From an uncultured Flavobacteriales bacterium (GTDB taxonomy: Bacteria; Bacteroidota; Bacteroidia; Flavobacteriales_D; Crocinitomicaceae): DNA of 64,000 bases. The notes below the pieces were generated by a model. That model made no database searches. It was not told the DNA's origin and saw only the letters and a program-made list of their open reading frames with translations. A program made the position numbers and the translations under genes. The stretch covers positions 248,001 to 312,000 of the forward strand of contig CAJXJK010000002.1 of NCBI GenBank assembly GCA_913054135.1, given 5' to 3'. Within the stretch, counting starts at the first letter, position 1. Every line of letters starts with the position of its first letter. This document shows, in pieces, positions 35,362-44,301 of this stretch.

Positions 35362-35928
35362 GTGGAAAGTAAAGAAGAACTTCAGGTAATTGTTAGCGGT
35401 TGCATCAAAGGCAAGCGTAAGTATCAGAAGCGACTATTTGAGATGTTTTATGGAAAAATGATGGGTGTTTGTATGCGTTACGCCAAAGATCAAGACGAAG
35501 CGCAAGACATGGTTCAGAATGGATTTATAAAGATATTTAAGAAGCTGGATGTTTACAATTTTGAAGGTTCTTTGGAAGGTTGGATTAGAAGGATAATGGT
35601 AAATACCGCTATCGATCAAATTAGGAAAAACAAACGTGATCCTTTTTCGATAGAAGATGATGCCAGGGTTCAGAATATTGAGGAAGACGTTCCATTCTCA
35701 GAAGAGGATGAGTACGAAACCAAGATACAAGCTGAAGAAGCCATCAAGGCGATAAGTAATTTATCACCTGCATACAAGACAGTTTTTAACATGTATGTTA
35801 TGGAAGGTTTCACCCACAAAGAAATTGCTGAATACTTAGGTATTAGCGAAGGAACTTCTAAATCTAATTTAGCCAAGGCTAAACAGAAATTAAAAGCGCA
35901 GTTGAGTTTAAAGTTTCAACGGCATTAA
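35362..35928 (+). CDS. ECF-type sigma-70 family RNA polymerase sigma factor
   Basis: A predicted alternative sigma factor of about 188 residues. Region 2 is clear (LFEMFYGKMMGVCMRYAKD, DMVQNGFIKIFKKLD, GWIRRIMVNTAIDQIRK), as is region 4 with its helix-turn-helix (LSPAYKTVFNMYVMEGFTHK, EIAEYLGISEGTSKSN). The start is uncertain: there is no in-frame ATG, and GTG 35362 (VESKEELQ) is preferred to TTG 35317, which sits in a promoter-like element. The next gene begins nine bases after the stop and looks like its membrane partner. Confidence 0.9.
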   Translation: MESKEELQVIVSGCIKGKRKYQKRLFEMFYGKMMGVCMRYAKDQDEAQDMVQNGFIKIFKKLDVYNFEGSLEGWIRRIMVNTAIDQIRKNKRDPFSIEDDARVQNIEEDVPFSEEDEYETKIQAEEAIKAISNLSPAYKTVFNMYVMEGFTHKEIAEYLGISEGTSKSNLAKAKQKLKAQLSLKFQRH

Positions 35929-35937
35929 GAATATTAA

Positions 35938-37335
35938 ATGGACAAATTTGAAAACATAATCAAGCAAGCAGTTGAGGGGTACGAAGCACCTTTCAATCCA
36001 CAAGCTTGGGAGAATGTGAGCAACAATCTCGGAGATTCTTTTGATCAGGCGATCAAAGATTCTGCTGGGAAATTTGAGGCTCCATACAACCCTGCTGCCT
36101 GGGAAGCTGTTAGCAGCCAATTAGGGCCTGCTTATTCTGCTTGGAAATGGGTAGCTGGTGCTGCCGCGGTTGTTGCTGCAGTTGTAGGAACAGTTTATAT
36201 TACTAACCAAGGTGGTGAGTCTGATACTAATCAAGCAAACAACAATGGTAACTCTTCTGAATTAGCTGTTAATACGGTTAATGAGAATAACGAAAACACT
36301 AACGATAACAGCTTAGTTGTAACAGAAAATGATATTTCTGAAGAAACTAATGATGTAAACGTAAATAATGCTAACAATGCTAATGGTCAAGAAATTGATT
36401 TAGCAATTGATGAGAATCCAACAAATGGAAACTCAAACGGATCTTCTTCTGACAACAACAATAATGCTGGTGACCAAAACAATAACAATGGTAACGGTAA
36501 TGTTGTAATTAATAATGGAAATGCACATAACGAAGTACCTCAAGAGAAAGTTTATGATGCAAACGCAGAATTTAAGATGTCTTCTTCTGAGATTTGTGCT
36601 GGTGAGAAATGTAGTTTCACTCTTGAAAAAGCAAATACTGAGTTGATTTATGTTTGGAATTTTGGAGATGGTAAGATAAGCTCTGACATTGCTGCAGAAC
36701 ATAAATACACAAGACAAGGTGATTACGCTGTTATTTTAGAAGTGAAGCATCCAAAGACTAATAAAACTTTGGCTACTACTAAGAACTCTATCACGGTTAA
36801 TCCTCTTCCTAAAACTGATTTCACTTGGGAACAATCTGACGAAGTGATTCCGGTTGTAAACTTTATCAACTTAACTGATGAAGCTACACAATGGAACTGG
36901 AACATTAGAGGTTTAAAACAATCTACTCAAAATGACTTTGAATATACATTCAGAAAAGCTGGACAGTACGTAATTGACCTGACTGCTACTAACGAGTACG
37001 GTTGTGTTAAGAAAAGTCAAAAGAACATCTTAATTGAGCAAGATTATAACTTACTAGCTCCAACAGCATTCTCTCCTAATGGTGACTTCAAGAATGACGT
37101 ATTCATTCCGAAAGCACTTCAAATTATGGATGACGTTCAATTCACAATGAACATCATGTCAAAATCAGGAGAAAGAGTTTATACTACAAGAAATGTTAAT
37201 GAACCATGGGATGGCGTTAACATGAATGACAATACTCAACTACCTGCAGGTTCAGCATATGTTTGGCGCGTAGTTCTTACCAACAACAATGGTGAGAAAG
37301 AATTATACGAAGGTCAGGTAATAATTATTAGATAG
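35938..37335 (+). CDS. Putative anti-sigma-like membrane protein with PKD repeats and a T9SS type B (CHU_C) C-terminus
   Basis: A 465-residue protein directly after the sigma factor gene. Residues 1-64 contain two copies of a motif of the form [YF]EAP[FY]NPxAWExVSxxLG (about 15-32 and 46-63); similar P-W-L motifs precede the membrane helix in sigma-linked proteins I recall from Bacteroidota. A membrane helix (about 69-89) has no cleavage site. Residues 90-195 are an Asn-rich linker, followed by two PKD domains (VWNFGDGKISSD near 220; second near 290-365) and a CHU_C gliding-motility C-terminus (PTAFSPNGDFKNDVF to QVIII). An inner-membrane-anchored protein with a secretion-type C-terminus is unusual. 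The anti-sigma role is inferred from position and topology. Confidence 0.75.
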   Translation: MDKFENIIKQAVEGYEAPFNPQAWENVSNNLGDSFDQAIKDSAGKFEAPYNPAAWEAVSSQLGPAYSAWKWVAGAAAVVAAVVGTVYITNQGGESDTNQANNNGNSSELAVNTVNENNENTNDNSLVVTENDISEETNDVNVNNANNANGQEIDLAIDENPTNGNSNGSSSDNNNNAGDQNNNNGNGNVVINNGNAHNEVPQEKVYDANAEFKMSSSEICAGEKCSFTLEKANTELIYVWNFGDGKISSDIAAEHKYTRQGDYAVILEVKHPKTNKTLATTKNSITVNPLPKTDFTWEQSDEVIPVVNFINLTDEATQWNWNIRGLKQSTQNDFEYTFRKAGQYVIDLTATNEYGCVKKSQKNILIEQDYNLLAPTAFSPNGDFKNDVFIPKALQIMDDVQFTMNIMSKSGERVYTTRNVNEPWDGVNMNDNTQLPAGSAYVWRVVLTNNNGEKELYEGQVIIIR

Positions 37336-37364
37336 ACCATTTGGTTTTGGTTTATTTTCTTTGC

Positions 37365-37400
37365 AAAAAAAAGTCCTCAACTCGGTTGAGGACTTTTTTT
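37365..37400. terminator. Bidirectional terminator
   Basis: GTCCTCAAC and GTTGAGGAC form a 9-bp perfect stem with a three-base loop, flanked by an A run and a T run, so it can act on both strands. It separates the anti-sigma-like gene from the convergent GSCFA gene. Confidence 0.9.
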
Positions 37401-38316
37401 ATTTAATATGATCTTGAAATTGCTTTTCTAGCCTTTTTATCAAATCATTGTTATGAATCTCTTGCTCTCGGCTAGCGTTCATGAAACGGTGATTTTTAGC
37501 GTGATTCAGTTTCCTCTTAATATTACAGGCCTCATTCGTTTTATTGGAATAATATGATTTAGAAAACTTCTCGTAAACGTAATCAATGGCCTGTTGGGTA
37601 GGATGAACCAAATCTTGGTTAAAGAACCTATAATCTCTCAATTCATCCAAGACAATCTCGTATGAAGGAAAATAGAAGACATTATCAAATTTATCTACCA
37701 TTGAATGAACAAGAATATGCAGCAAAGCCTTCGAAACATTATTCTCATGTAAACCGTTCTTTGAATGTCTTACTGGACTGACAGTAAATACTATCTTCAA
37801 ATTCGGGTTAATCTCAGCCCACTTATTAATAAGCTTTGACCAATTCTCTCTTTCTGAATCTAAGTCAATCAATTCTTTGTTAAAATGCTCTGCCGGTAGT
37901 TTGTGACAATTGGCCACAAAGCCATCCGTCTCAAGATGTTTGTGCACCCAAGATGTACCGAATGTGACGAAGAGAACATCTGCTTTTTCTAATTTTTCTC
38001 TAAACAGCAATCTTTTGAAAGCAATCTTCTCTTTAATTTCAATTTCAGATTCACCATAAATTGAAGAATGAAAACCCAAACTGTAATAACTACCGTCTCT
38101 TTCAATGAATAACGATTCTTGTTCTTGATCAACTGCATTGCGAATAGATATGGGATCAAACAAAATTCCGAGCGGATTTATTTCAATGTCAAAGCCATCT
38201 TTATCTAGCTCCTTCCCTACACTATCGGCAAAACAACTTCCGATAGACATTAGTGAACTTTGATGAGAGATTTCGAGCTCACCTTTAGGTAGTTTTGATT
38301 CAAGGATTAATTTCAT
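37399..38316 (-). CDS. GSCFA domain protein
   Basis: A 305-residue protein of the GSCFA family, named for its N-terminal motif, here IGSCFADSVGKEL near residue 27. The fold is thought to be related to SGNH/GDSL hydrolases, with FGTSWV and DLVHPT as candidate catalytic blocks, but the substrate is unknown. The gene is the last of a long minus-strand run, overlapping the ABC ATPase by four bases (ATGA). Confidence 0.85.
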   Translation of the reverse strand: MKLILESKLPKGELEISHQSSLMSIGSCFADSVGKELDKDGFDIEINPLGILFDPISIRNAVDQEQESLFIERDGSYYSLGFHSSIYGESEIEIKEKIAFKRLLFREKLEKADVLFVTFGTSWVHKHLETDGFVANCHKLPAEHFNKELIDLDSERENWSKLINKWAEINPNLKIVFTVSPVRHSKNGLHENNVSKALLHILVHSMVDKFDNVFYFPSYEIVLDELRDYRFFNQDLVHPTQQAIDYVYEKFSKSYYSNKTNEACNIKRKLNHAKNHRFMNASREQEIHNNDLIKRLEKQFQDHIK

Positions 38317-39023
38317 GATTCTAATTTAAACGCTTTAGAAATGAGCTCTTTGAATTTATTTGGGTTGGATGAGAATATCATCTCTTTGTTTTCAATCAAT
38401 AAGAGTTGATCACAATCATCTTGCAATGTTTCAACATGATGAGTAGAGAATATGACCAGTTTCTTTTCAGTTTTCGCTACCTTTTTCAATAGGGCCATAA
38501 CTTCTTTACGATTGACCACATCTAAAAAGGCTGCCGGTTCATCCAAAATTATAATACCTGTTGACTGACAAAAGGCTCTCCCAATCATCACCAATTGCTT
38601 TTCACCATCACTTAGTGATTGGAATTTTTTCTTGAGTAAGTGCTCAATAGAAATGTTCTTGGCAACATTTTGCACCAATTCTATATCTTTTTGGGAATTT
38701 GTTCCCCAAATATTTTGATGCGGAATTCGACCTAAGAGTAAAACTTCTTGAACTTTATGGTCGCCAAACAATTGTGGTTTTGAATACACTACTGCTATCT
38801 TTTTGGACAGGTCTCTTGAAGAATATTTCTCGATTGGACCTCCATCTAAACTAATTTCACCTGAGGTCAATTCATGGTCACCTAAAATAGATCTGATAAA
38901 AGTTGACTTACCAGAACCATTTCTACCAACAAGAGCGACAACACCAGTCTTCAACTCCACTTTATTTGAAGTAAAAAGAAGCTGGCCAGCCATATTGATT
39001 TCTATGTTTTTAAATACCAGCAA
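38313..39023 (-). CDS. ABC transporter ATPase, FecE/BtuD type
   Basis: Energises uptake of a ferric siderophore, haem or cobalamin with the adjoining permease and binding protein. A 236-residue ATPase: Walker A GRNGSGKST near 33, signature LSDGEKQLVMIGRAF, Walker B GIIILDEPAAFLD, switch region FSTHHVET. The signature has SDG in place of SGG. The start is a TTG overlapping the permease end by 14 bases, since LVFKNIEI aligns with the normal family start; an ATG ten codons in would truncate the first strand. Confidence 0.9.
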   Translation of the reverse strand: MLVFKNIEINMAGQLLFTSNKVELKTGVVALVGRNGSGKSTFIRSILGDHELTSGEISLDGGPIEKYSSRDLSKKIAVVYSKPQLFGDHKVQEVLLLGRIPHQNIWGTNSQKDIELVQNVAKNISIEHLLKKKFQSLSDGEKQLVMIGRAFCQSTGIIILDEPAAFLDVVNRKEVMALLKKVAKTEKKLVIFSTHHVETLQDDCDQLLLIENKEMIFSSNPNKFKELISKAFKLES

Positions 39024-40023
39024 AACTCTTATTCATTTTAATGATTGTCCAAATTATAATTGGTGCTCCTATTAAGGCAGTCACAGTATTTAAAGGCAAT
39101 GAATTATCTGAGAATCTAACTATCACATCAGAAGCTATACCTAAAAAACCACCACCAAGAAAACAAAGAGGAATTATCCACACATGATTTGATGACTTTG
39201 ATATTAAACGAATCAATTGTGGTACTGCGATTCCAATAAAACTAATTGGACCACAATACACAGTGACCCCTGCAGCCAACACACTTGTGACAATGATTAT
39301 TCCTACTCTCAATAATTTCGTGTTGATTCCGAGACTTTTAGCGTAGTCTGAGCCAAGTACTAATGCATTCAATCCTTTTGACATGAACATAGATGTAAGT
39401 AAACCAGAACACATCAAGATTACAAAAGTTAGAATTTCTGTGCGTTTGACATCCGCAAAACTTCCGAGTCCCCAAAGCACGTACTCTCTTGTCTCAGCTT
39501 GATCGGCAGATAAGAACATGATATTAACCAGGGCTGATACAAAATATCCCAACATCAAACCTACAACCAATAAGGTCAATTGATTTTTAACATATCTAGA
39601 TATGAAAAGCAAAATGAAAAGCGCCCCGCATGCTCCGGCAATCCCTGCCATCACAGTCATATTTGCATGATCGGTTCCTTGCTGAGCGAATCCGCCCATA
39701 ATGACAGCGGCAACTCCTAGAGAGGCGCCTGACGAAATTCCTAAAACTCCTGGTCCGGCCAAAGGATTCCTAAAGAAAACTTGTAAGATTAATCCTGCGA
39801 TTGCTAAAGCACCTCCTGCTGATATTGCAACCACCGATCGTAATAATCTATGCTCAACAATATAAGTCCAAGAAGGATTTTCTACGCTTGATTCTCCGCC
39901 TAAGATCGATAAGACATCCGAAAAAGGAATATCAGCCCCGACAAAACCGACATTCAATAATAGAAGAAGAACTACCGTGATCAGTAATGCTACCAAAAGG
40001 ACGATATCTCTTTTAGATTTCAT
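39010..40023 (-). CDS. FecCD-family ABC permease
   Basis: A 337-residue inner-membrane permease with about nine to ten helices and the family blocks SLIGGES-like DVLSILGG, FRNPLAGPGVLGISSGASLG, VSFIG-like ISFIGIAVPQLIRL and LPLNTVTALIGAPI. It forms the channel for a metal-chelate importer together with the next two genes. The specific ligand cannot be deduced. Confidence 0.93.
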   Translation of the reverse strand: MKSKRDIVLLVALLITVVLLLLLNVGFVGADIPFSDVLSILGGESSVENPSWTYIVEHRLLRSVVAISAGGALAIAGLILQVFFRNPLAGPGVLGISSGASLGVAAVIMGGFAQQGTDHANMTVMAGIAGACGALFILLFISRYVKNQLTLLVVGLMLGYFVSALVNIMFLSADQAETREYVLWGLGSFADVKRTEILTFVILMCSGLLTSMFMSKGLNALVLGSDYAKSLGINTKLLRVGIIIVTSVLAAGVTVYCGPISFIGIAVPQLIRLISKSSNHVWIIPLCFLGGGFLGIASDVIVRFSDNSLPLNTVTALIGAPIIIWTIIKMNKSFAGI

Positions 40024-40040
40024 TAAGGCGTAAAGTTAAG

Positions 40041-41150
40041 CTAATTCAATAAACGAAAGTACTTAGGTTGATAGCCGTCAATGGGTTCTGTGATATTAAT
40101 TAAATCTTTTAGGAGGATTTCAGGCTCAATGACTCCAGAGAAAAAGTAATCGGTATCAGCCGAACTACAAAAAATGACCTTCTTATTTTTTACCGATTTA
40201 AAAGTTGAGTACACCTCTTCTTCTGCCACCAAATCTTCTAGGCTGAATTCAGCAGGACGATCGGCAATAATTATCCAATAATTCGCTTGAGTGCCGTCTA
40301 GCCAGACTTGTTCGGTAGTGTGAAGCATATTTTCAGTCCCTTTTTCATTTTGATAGAAGTAACTGAAACCCGCATCTTCACAAAGTTTTACAACTAATGA
40401 GTTGGCCGAAGGGGTGTACCAATTATCTCCATAAGGTAAATTGAAAATAAAATCTTGTTCAAGATTAATTTCATCCTTTTTAAACGCTAAGTACTCTTGC
40501 TCTGCTCTATCAAAAAAATCACTTGCGAGCTTTTCTTTTTGATACAAAACACCAAAGAGTTTTATCCATTCAAGACGTGCTAATGGACTTTTCTCAAGGT
40601 ACTCGGCAATGTAAAACGACTTCACTCCTTTTGATTTAAGATCTTCTACTTCTTCTTTTGAGAATGGATAGGCGAAAAATAACTCAGGGTTAGTGGTTAA
40701 GAGTGGTTCTACACTTATGCTTTCGTTCAAACAAATCTCAGATACTTCGTTTTTATTAAACTCATTGATTACAGTGGGATTTGAAATGAACTGAATTCCG
40801 CAATGTCCACTCACTGTATTTAAAACTCCAAGAGCATTCAAGTATGCGAGGTGAGTACTTGATTGACAATTCACTGAAGTTAAGCTCGAGTTAATTTGCT
40901 TTGTGGCAGAAGTTGTGTTCTTTTTAAAATTCAATTGAACTGTATCTTGAAAAGAATCGTTACCATCAATTGATTTGGTGACCACTTGCGTATATCCATT
41001 ACCGTATTTTAATTCAAAGCCTTGGGCATATTTCACTTCTGACTTCATCTCTGAATCCTCAAGAAAAATATCATTCTCTTGCACATGCTGGTCGGAGTGA
41101 TTCACGCAGGACAAAGCAGGCAAGAAGAGAAAGATTAAGGCGTATTTCAT
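40041..41150 (-). CDS. Metal-chelate ABC substrate-binding lipoprotein
   Basis: A 369-residue lipoprotein (LIFLFLPALSCVN, lipobox ALSC). The fold is of the BtuF/FepB class: NPELFFAYPFSKEEVEDLKSKG matches the DLVIA-type strand-turn, followed by SPLARLEWIKLFGVL at the interdomain helix. The order binding protein, permease, ATPase is that of a complete class II importer. Its start overlaps the upstream gene by four bases (ATGA). Confidence 0.88.
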   Translation of the reverse strand: MKYALIFLFLPALSCVNHSDQHVQENDIFLEDSEMKSEVKYAQGFELKYGNGYTQVVTKSIDGNDSFQDTVQLNFKKNTTSATKQINSSLTSVNCQSSTHLAYLNALGVLNTVSGHCGIQFISNPTVINEFNKNEVSEICLNESISVEPLLTTNPELFFAYPFSKEEVEDLKSKGVKSFYIAEYLEKSPLARLEWIKLFGVLYQKEKLASDFFDRAEQEYLAFKKDEINLEQDFIFNLPYGDNWYTPSANSLVVKLCEDAGFSYFYQNEKGTENMLHTTEQVWLDGTQANYWIIIADRPAEFSLEDLVAEEEVYSTFKSVKNKKVIFCSSADTDYFFSGVIEPEILLKDLINITEPIDGYQPKYFRLLN

Positions 41151-42403
41151 ATCAATCTCTTTAATAATGAATGGTCAACTGTTCTATCTAACACATCTCT
41201 CCAACCTTTCCATTCCCCCTTATCAGTGACAGAACTATTATGCCAAATACACATGAACAGTCCACCAACCTTTGCTGTTTTATCAATTATCTGTTCAACA
41301 TGTTTTAGAGCTTCTTCGCTAGATAAGTTCATCTTATCCTTAAGAGCAGAATCCATGTAAGCGAATGGAAATATCAATAAATCTTCAGCTTTGTTCTTTT
41401 TTAAATTAAAGTAATAGAAAGGAAAAGACGTACCTGCTCTAAAACCAGATCTATCAGAGTATCCCATTGAGTAATCCTTCTTAATTCCGTTTTGAATGAG
41501 CAAATCATAGGACTTGCCCATTTCGAATCTTAAAAAATGAAATCGAGATTTTTGCACTTCATGACCAACGATTTCTTCTAATCTTTCAATTTCGTTTCTC
41601 TGTATTTCAGCATTCAGGTGAGAATTATATCCAGGGTGAATTCCCATTCCTCCTGAAGAGTTTAAACCTCTTATTAATGATTGGTACTCTTCATTTTTCC
41701 AATGGATATTCTTGTCATACTTACCCCAATCACTCAAAAGAGCGAAGCAAATAATTCGTCTGACCTTTGCCGAAACATTGGTGATGTAAGAATATGTGTC
41801 GTATGGATCTTTCTTTTTATTTAATAAGACTTTCAGTCTTCCTTCTCCTTGATTCTTCACCAATCCTCCGATTGTTCTCCACAACGGACGACCTTTGAAC
41901 GCCCAGGCAACATCAATATCAAAGGAAGGAACACATTGAAAACTCTCTAAAACTGAAGTGTAATCAAGGCCTAGTTTCTCCCAAATTGTTTTCGTTATTT
42001 CATCTACAAAGGGAGAGTCTAATATTCCAAGTGAATGCTGCTGGCTGAACTTTGAAAGAAACCTACCATGTTCATCTTTTTGATAAGGCTGATACTCTTC
42101 ATATCTTGAAAGAGTGTAAAATATGATTGAAAGCTCATCTCTAGAATTACGCAATGTTAAGTTGCCTTCTACTCTTTCTAACTTGAGCTGAGCATAAAGT
42201 TCAGTTTCGTTTAATAAGCCTGAAGGTTCAATTGATAAATCTCCTTCAACCATTCTGTTTGAATAATTGAACTTTTTTCCTTCAATTTTCTCCCAGTCAC
42301 TTTCAGAAGTGCAAATCACATACTCCTCTCCCTTGCTCTTGAACATGAAGTCCAAAACATAAATTAATCTTTCAGAAGGATTTTTACAAAAGACTTGGAT
42401 CAT
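41147..42403 (-). CDS. Polysaccharide deacetylase-like protein
   Basis: A 418-residue soluble protein. Residues 1-130 look like the DUF7033-type domain found with Bacteroidota deacetylases (ELSIIFYTLSRYEEY); the catalytic-like half begins at VPSFDIDVAWAFKGR near 165, where the Asp pair corresponds to NodB motif 1, and includes GMGIHPGYNSH and a final CIWHNSSV. It follows wecB with stop and start adjacent. Capsule or surface polysaccharide modification is likely; the enzymatic activity is inferred. Confidence 0.7.
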   Translation of the reverse strand: MIQVFCKNPSERLIYVLDFMFKSKGEEYVICTSESDWEKIEGKKFNYSNRMVEGDLSIEPSGLLNETELYAQLKLERVEGNLTLRNSRDELSIIFYTLSRYEEYQPYQKDEHGRFLSKFSQQHSLGILDSPFVDEITKTIWEKLGLDYTSVLESFQCVPSFDIDVAWAFKGRPLWRTIGGLVKNQGEGRLKVLLNKKKDPYDTYSYITNVSAKVRRIICFALLSDWGKYDKNIHWKNEEYQSLIRGLNSSGGMGIHPGYNSHLNAEIQRNEIERLEEIVGHEVQKSRFHFLRFEMGKSYDLLIQNGIKKDYSMGYSDRSGFRAGTSFPFYYFNLKKNKAEDLLIFPFAYMDSALKDKMNLSSEEALKHVEQIIDKTAKVGGLFMCIWHNSSVTDKGEWKGWRDVLDRTVDHSLLKRLI

Positions 42404-43540
42404 CTATATGTGATTCAATATTTCATTACAAATAAACTCGGCCGCTTTGCCATCACCATAAAGTGGCGGATAGCTTAAATCTGATCGCGACAACAGTTCT
42501 TTATGCCCTGACATAATCTTGTCATAATCTGCATCAACAACTATGGCGTTTCCATTCTCAACAATTTCAACCCACTCAGTTTCTGACCTTAAAATTAGAC
42601 ACGGTTTTTCGAAAAAGAAAGCTTCTTTTTGAACCCCACCACTATCAGTAACAACCATTGAGGCATTTTTCTCAAGAGCAATTACATCCAAAAATGAAAC
42701 CGGCGGAATCACTTTGATGAGATTTGAATTTTCAACTTTCTCCATCAAATCTTTTTCAAGATTAACCTCCATCATTTTTTTGGTTCGAGGATGAAGTGGT
42801 AAAACAATTGTTTGTTGATTCTGCTGCGCAATATCCAAAAGAGCTTTGAAAATTGAATTTAAACGAACAGGATCATCTGTATTGTTGTTTCTGTGAATGG
42901 TTGACAAAATGAAATTACCAAGCCCTAAATCTTTAATCAGAGTTGATTGAACGTCAGAAATCTCTGAAAAGTGTTTTGAATTGTCAAACATGATGTCGCC
43001 ACAATGATACACTTTTGGGTTGTCAATAGAGTAAGGTGCTGAATTATTCAAATCAAACCCTTCTTTTGCCAAGTTTTCAGAACCTTGAGAAGTAGGTGAA
43101 AACAGGAGCGTTGACATATGATCGCATGTAATTCTATTGATTTCTTCAGGCATTGCTTTATTATAAGATCTCAAACCAGCTTCAATATGAACTAAAGGGA
43201 TATGAAGTTTCGAAGCAGCTAAACCGCCTGCTACGGTAGAATTGGTATCGCCATAAACGAGCAGAGCCTGAGGTTTCTCTTTCATTATGATTTCTTCAAT
43301 CCCATCTAACATTTTAGCAGTTTGCTTTCCGTGAGATCCTGAACCTACAGCCAAATTATAATCAGGTCTTGGAATTTGTAATTCTTCAAAAAAGACCTTT
43401 GACATATTTTCATCATAGTGCTGTCCTGTATGAACAATAACCTCCTGAATCTTATCAGCATGATTGTTTCTGATAGCCCTGCTAATTGCAGCTGCTTTAA
43501 TGATTTGCGGCCTCGCGCCTATGATCGTAATTATTTTCAT
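42404..43540 (-). CDS. wecB: UDP-N-acetylglucosamine 2-epimerase (non-hydrolysing)
   Basis: Interconverts UDP-GlcNAc and UDP-ManNAc for surface polysaccharides. The 378-residue protein has the family start IITIIGARPQIIKAAAISRAI, VYGDTNSTVAG, VHIEAGLRSY, NRITCDHMS, STIHRNNNTDD and the VVTDSGGVQKEA nucleotide site. It lies between radC and the deacetylase-like gene in a tight run. Confidence 0.94.
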   Translation of the reverse strand: MKIITIIGARPQIIKAAAISRAIRNNHADKIQEVIVHTGQHYDENMSKVFFEELQIPRPDYNLAVGSGSHGKQTAKMLDGIEEIIMKEKPQALLVYGDTNSTVAGGLAASKLHIPLVHIEAGLRSYNKAMPEEINRITCDHMSTLLFSPTSQGSENLAKEGFDLNNSAPYSIDNPKVYHCGDIMFDNSKHFSEISDVQSTLIKDLGLGNFILSTIHRNNNTDDPVRLNSIFKALLDIAQQNQQTIVLPLHPRTKKMMEVNLEKDLMEKVENSNLIKVIPPVSFLDVIALEKNASMVVTDSGGVQKEAFFFEKPCLILRSETEWVEIVENGNAIVVDADYDKIMSGHKELLSRSDLSYPPLYGDGKAAEFICNEILNHI

Positions 43541-44230
43541 TTATAGTATTCCGTTATCAGCAAAGCTGTAAAATGATTCATCAGTAAAAATAAGATGATC
43601 CAGTACAGGCATATCTATCATTTTACCGAAGTTTTTTAAATTATTTGTAAGTGTTATGTCTGCTTTTGAAGGCTTTAGATTACCAGAGGGGTGATTATGG
43701 CATAAAATCATTGAAGAAGCAGATTTCTCTAGCGCCTTTTTAAAGATGACCTTACCATCTGCTACTGTTCCGCTAAAACCTCCTATTGAAATTGGTTCAA
43801 TGGCCTTTACTTTATTTGCTCTACTCAAAAAGACGGCATAAAACTCTTCATGTTCTTTATCAGCAAAATGTCCTTTCATCAAGTTAAAAACGTCTGCAGC
43901 ACTTTTTATTGCATCTGACTTATTAAAAGAGTCGGGAGTTCGTCTTCTTCCCAATTCCAATGCAGCAGCAATTGAAATGGCCTTGGCCTCACCAATGCCT
44001 TTGTACTTCATTAAGTCTTGCACAGAAAGACGCGCTAAAGAATTTAGATCTCCTTGTACATCTGACAATATTTCTTGACATAACTGAACTGCAGATTTAT
44101 TCCTAGATCCAGACCCTATTAATATTGCTAAAATTTCGGCATCAGATAGAACCGCTCTACCTTTATCAAGTAGCTTTTCTCGTGGCTGATCATCAGGAGA
44201 CAAATGTTTTAAGGAGATATATTCAGACAT
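43541..44230 (-). CDS. radC: RadC family JAB/MPN protein
   Basis: Conserved protein named for DNA repair, with unsettled true function. The N-terminal half has a UPF0758 helix-hairpin-helix region (MKYKGIGEAKAISIAAALELGRR). The C-terminal JAB metallo-domain has the metal-binding motif LCHNHPSGNLKPSKAD. ATG 44230 (MSEYISLKHLSPDDQPREKL) is chosen; the frame is open further upstream through the terminator. 229 residues, a normal length. Confidence 0.93.
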   Translation of the reverse strand: MSEYISLKHLSPDDQPREKLLDKGRAVLSDAEILAILIGSGSRNKSAVQLCQEILSDVQGDLNSLARLSVQDLMKYKGIGEAKAISIAAALELGRRRTPDSFNKSDAIKSAADVFNLMKGHFADKEHEEFYAVFLSRANKVKAIEPISIGGFSGTVADGKVIFKKALEKSASSMILCHNHPSGNLKPSKADITLTNNLKNFGKMIDMPVLDHLIFTDESFYSFADNGIL

Positions 44231-44252
44231 TATGTAAATCAAAAGTAAAAAA

Positions 44253-44281
44253 AAAGCCCTTCTCAATAAGAGAAAGGCTTT
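44253..44281 (-). terminator. Intrinsic terminator of the outer membrane protein gene
   Basis: AAAGCC..TTCTC and GAGAA..GGCTTT pair with one mismatch around an AATAA loop; on the minus strand a run of nine T follows. It lies just beyond the stop at 44302 and ahead of radC. Confidence 0.85.
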
Positions 44282-44301
44282 AATAATGTTTTAATGTAAT
44301 C

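Noticed and set aside
37399-44230. Cobalamin riboswitch for the ABC importer
   Set aside because: The importer genes overlap their upstream neighbours, leaving no leader space, and no riboswitch-like structure was seen.
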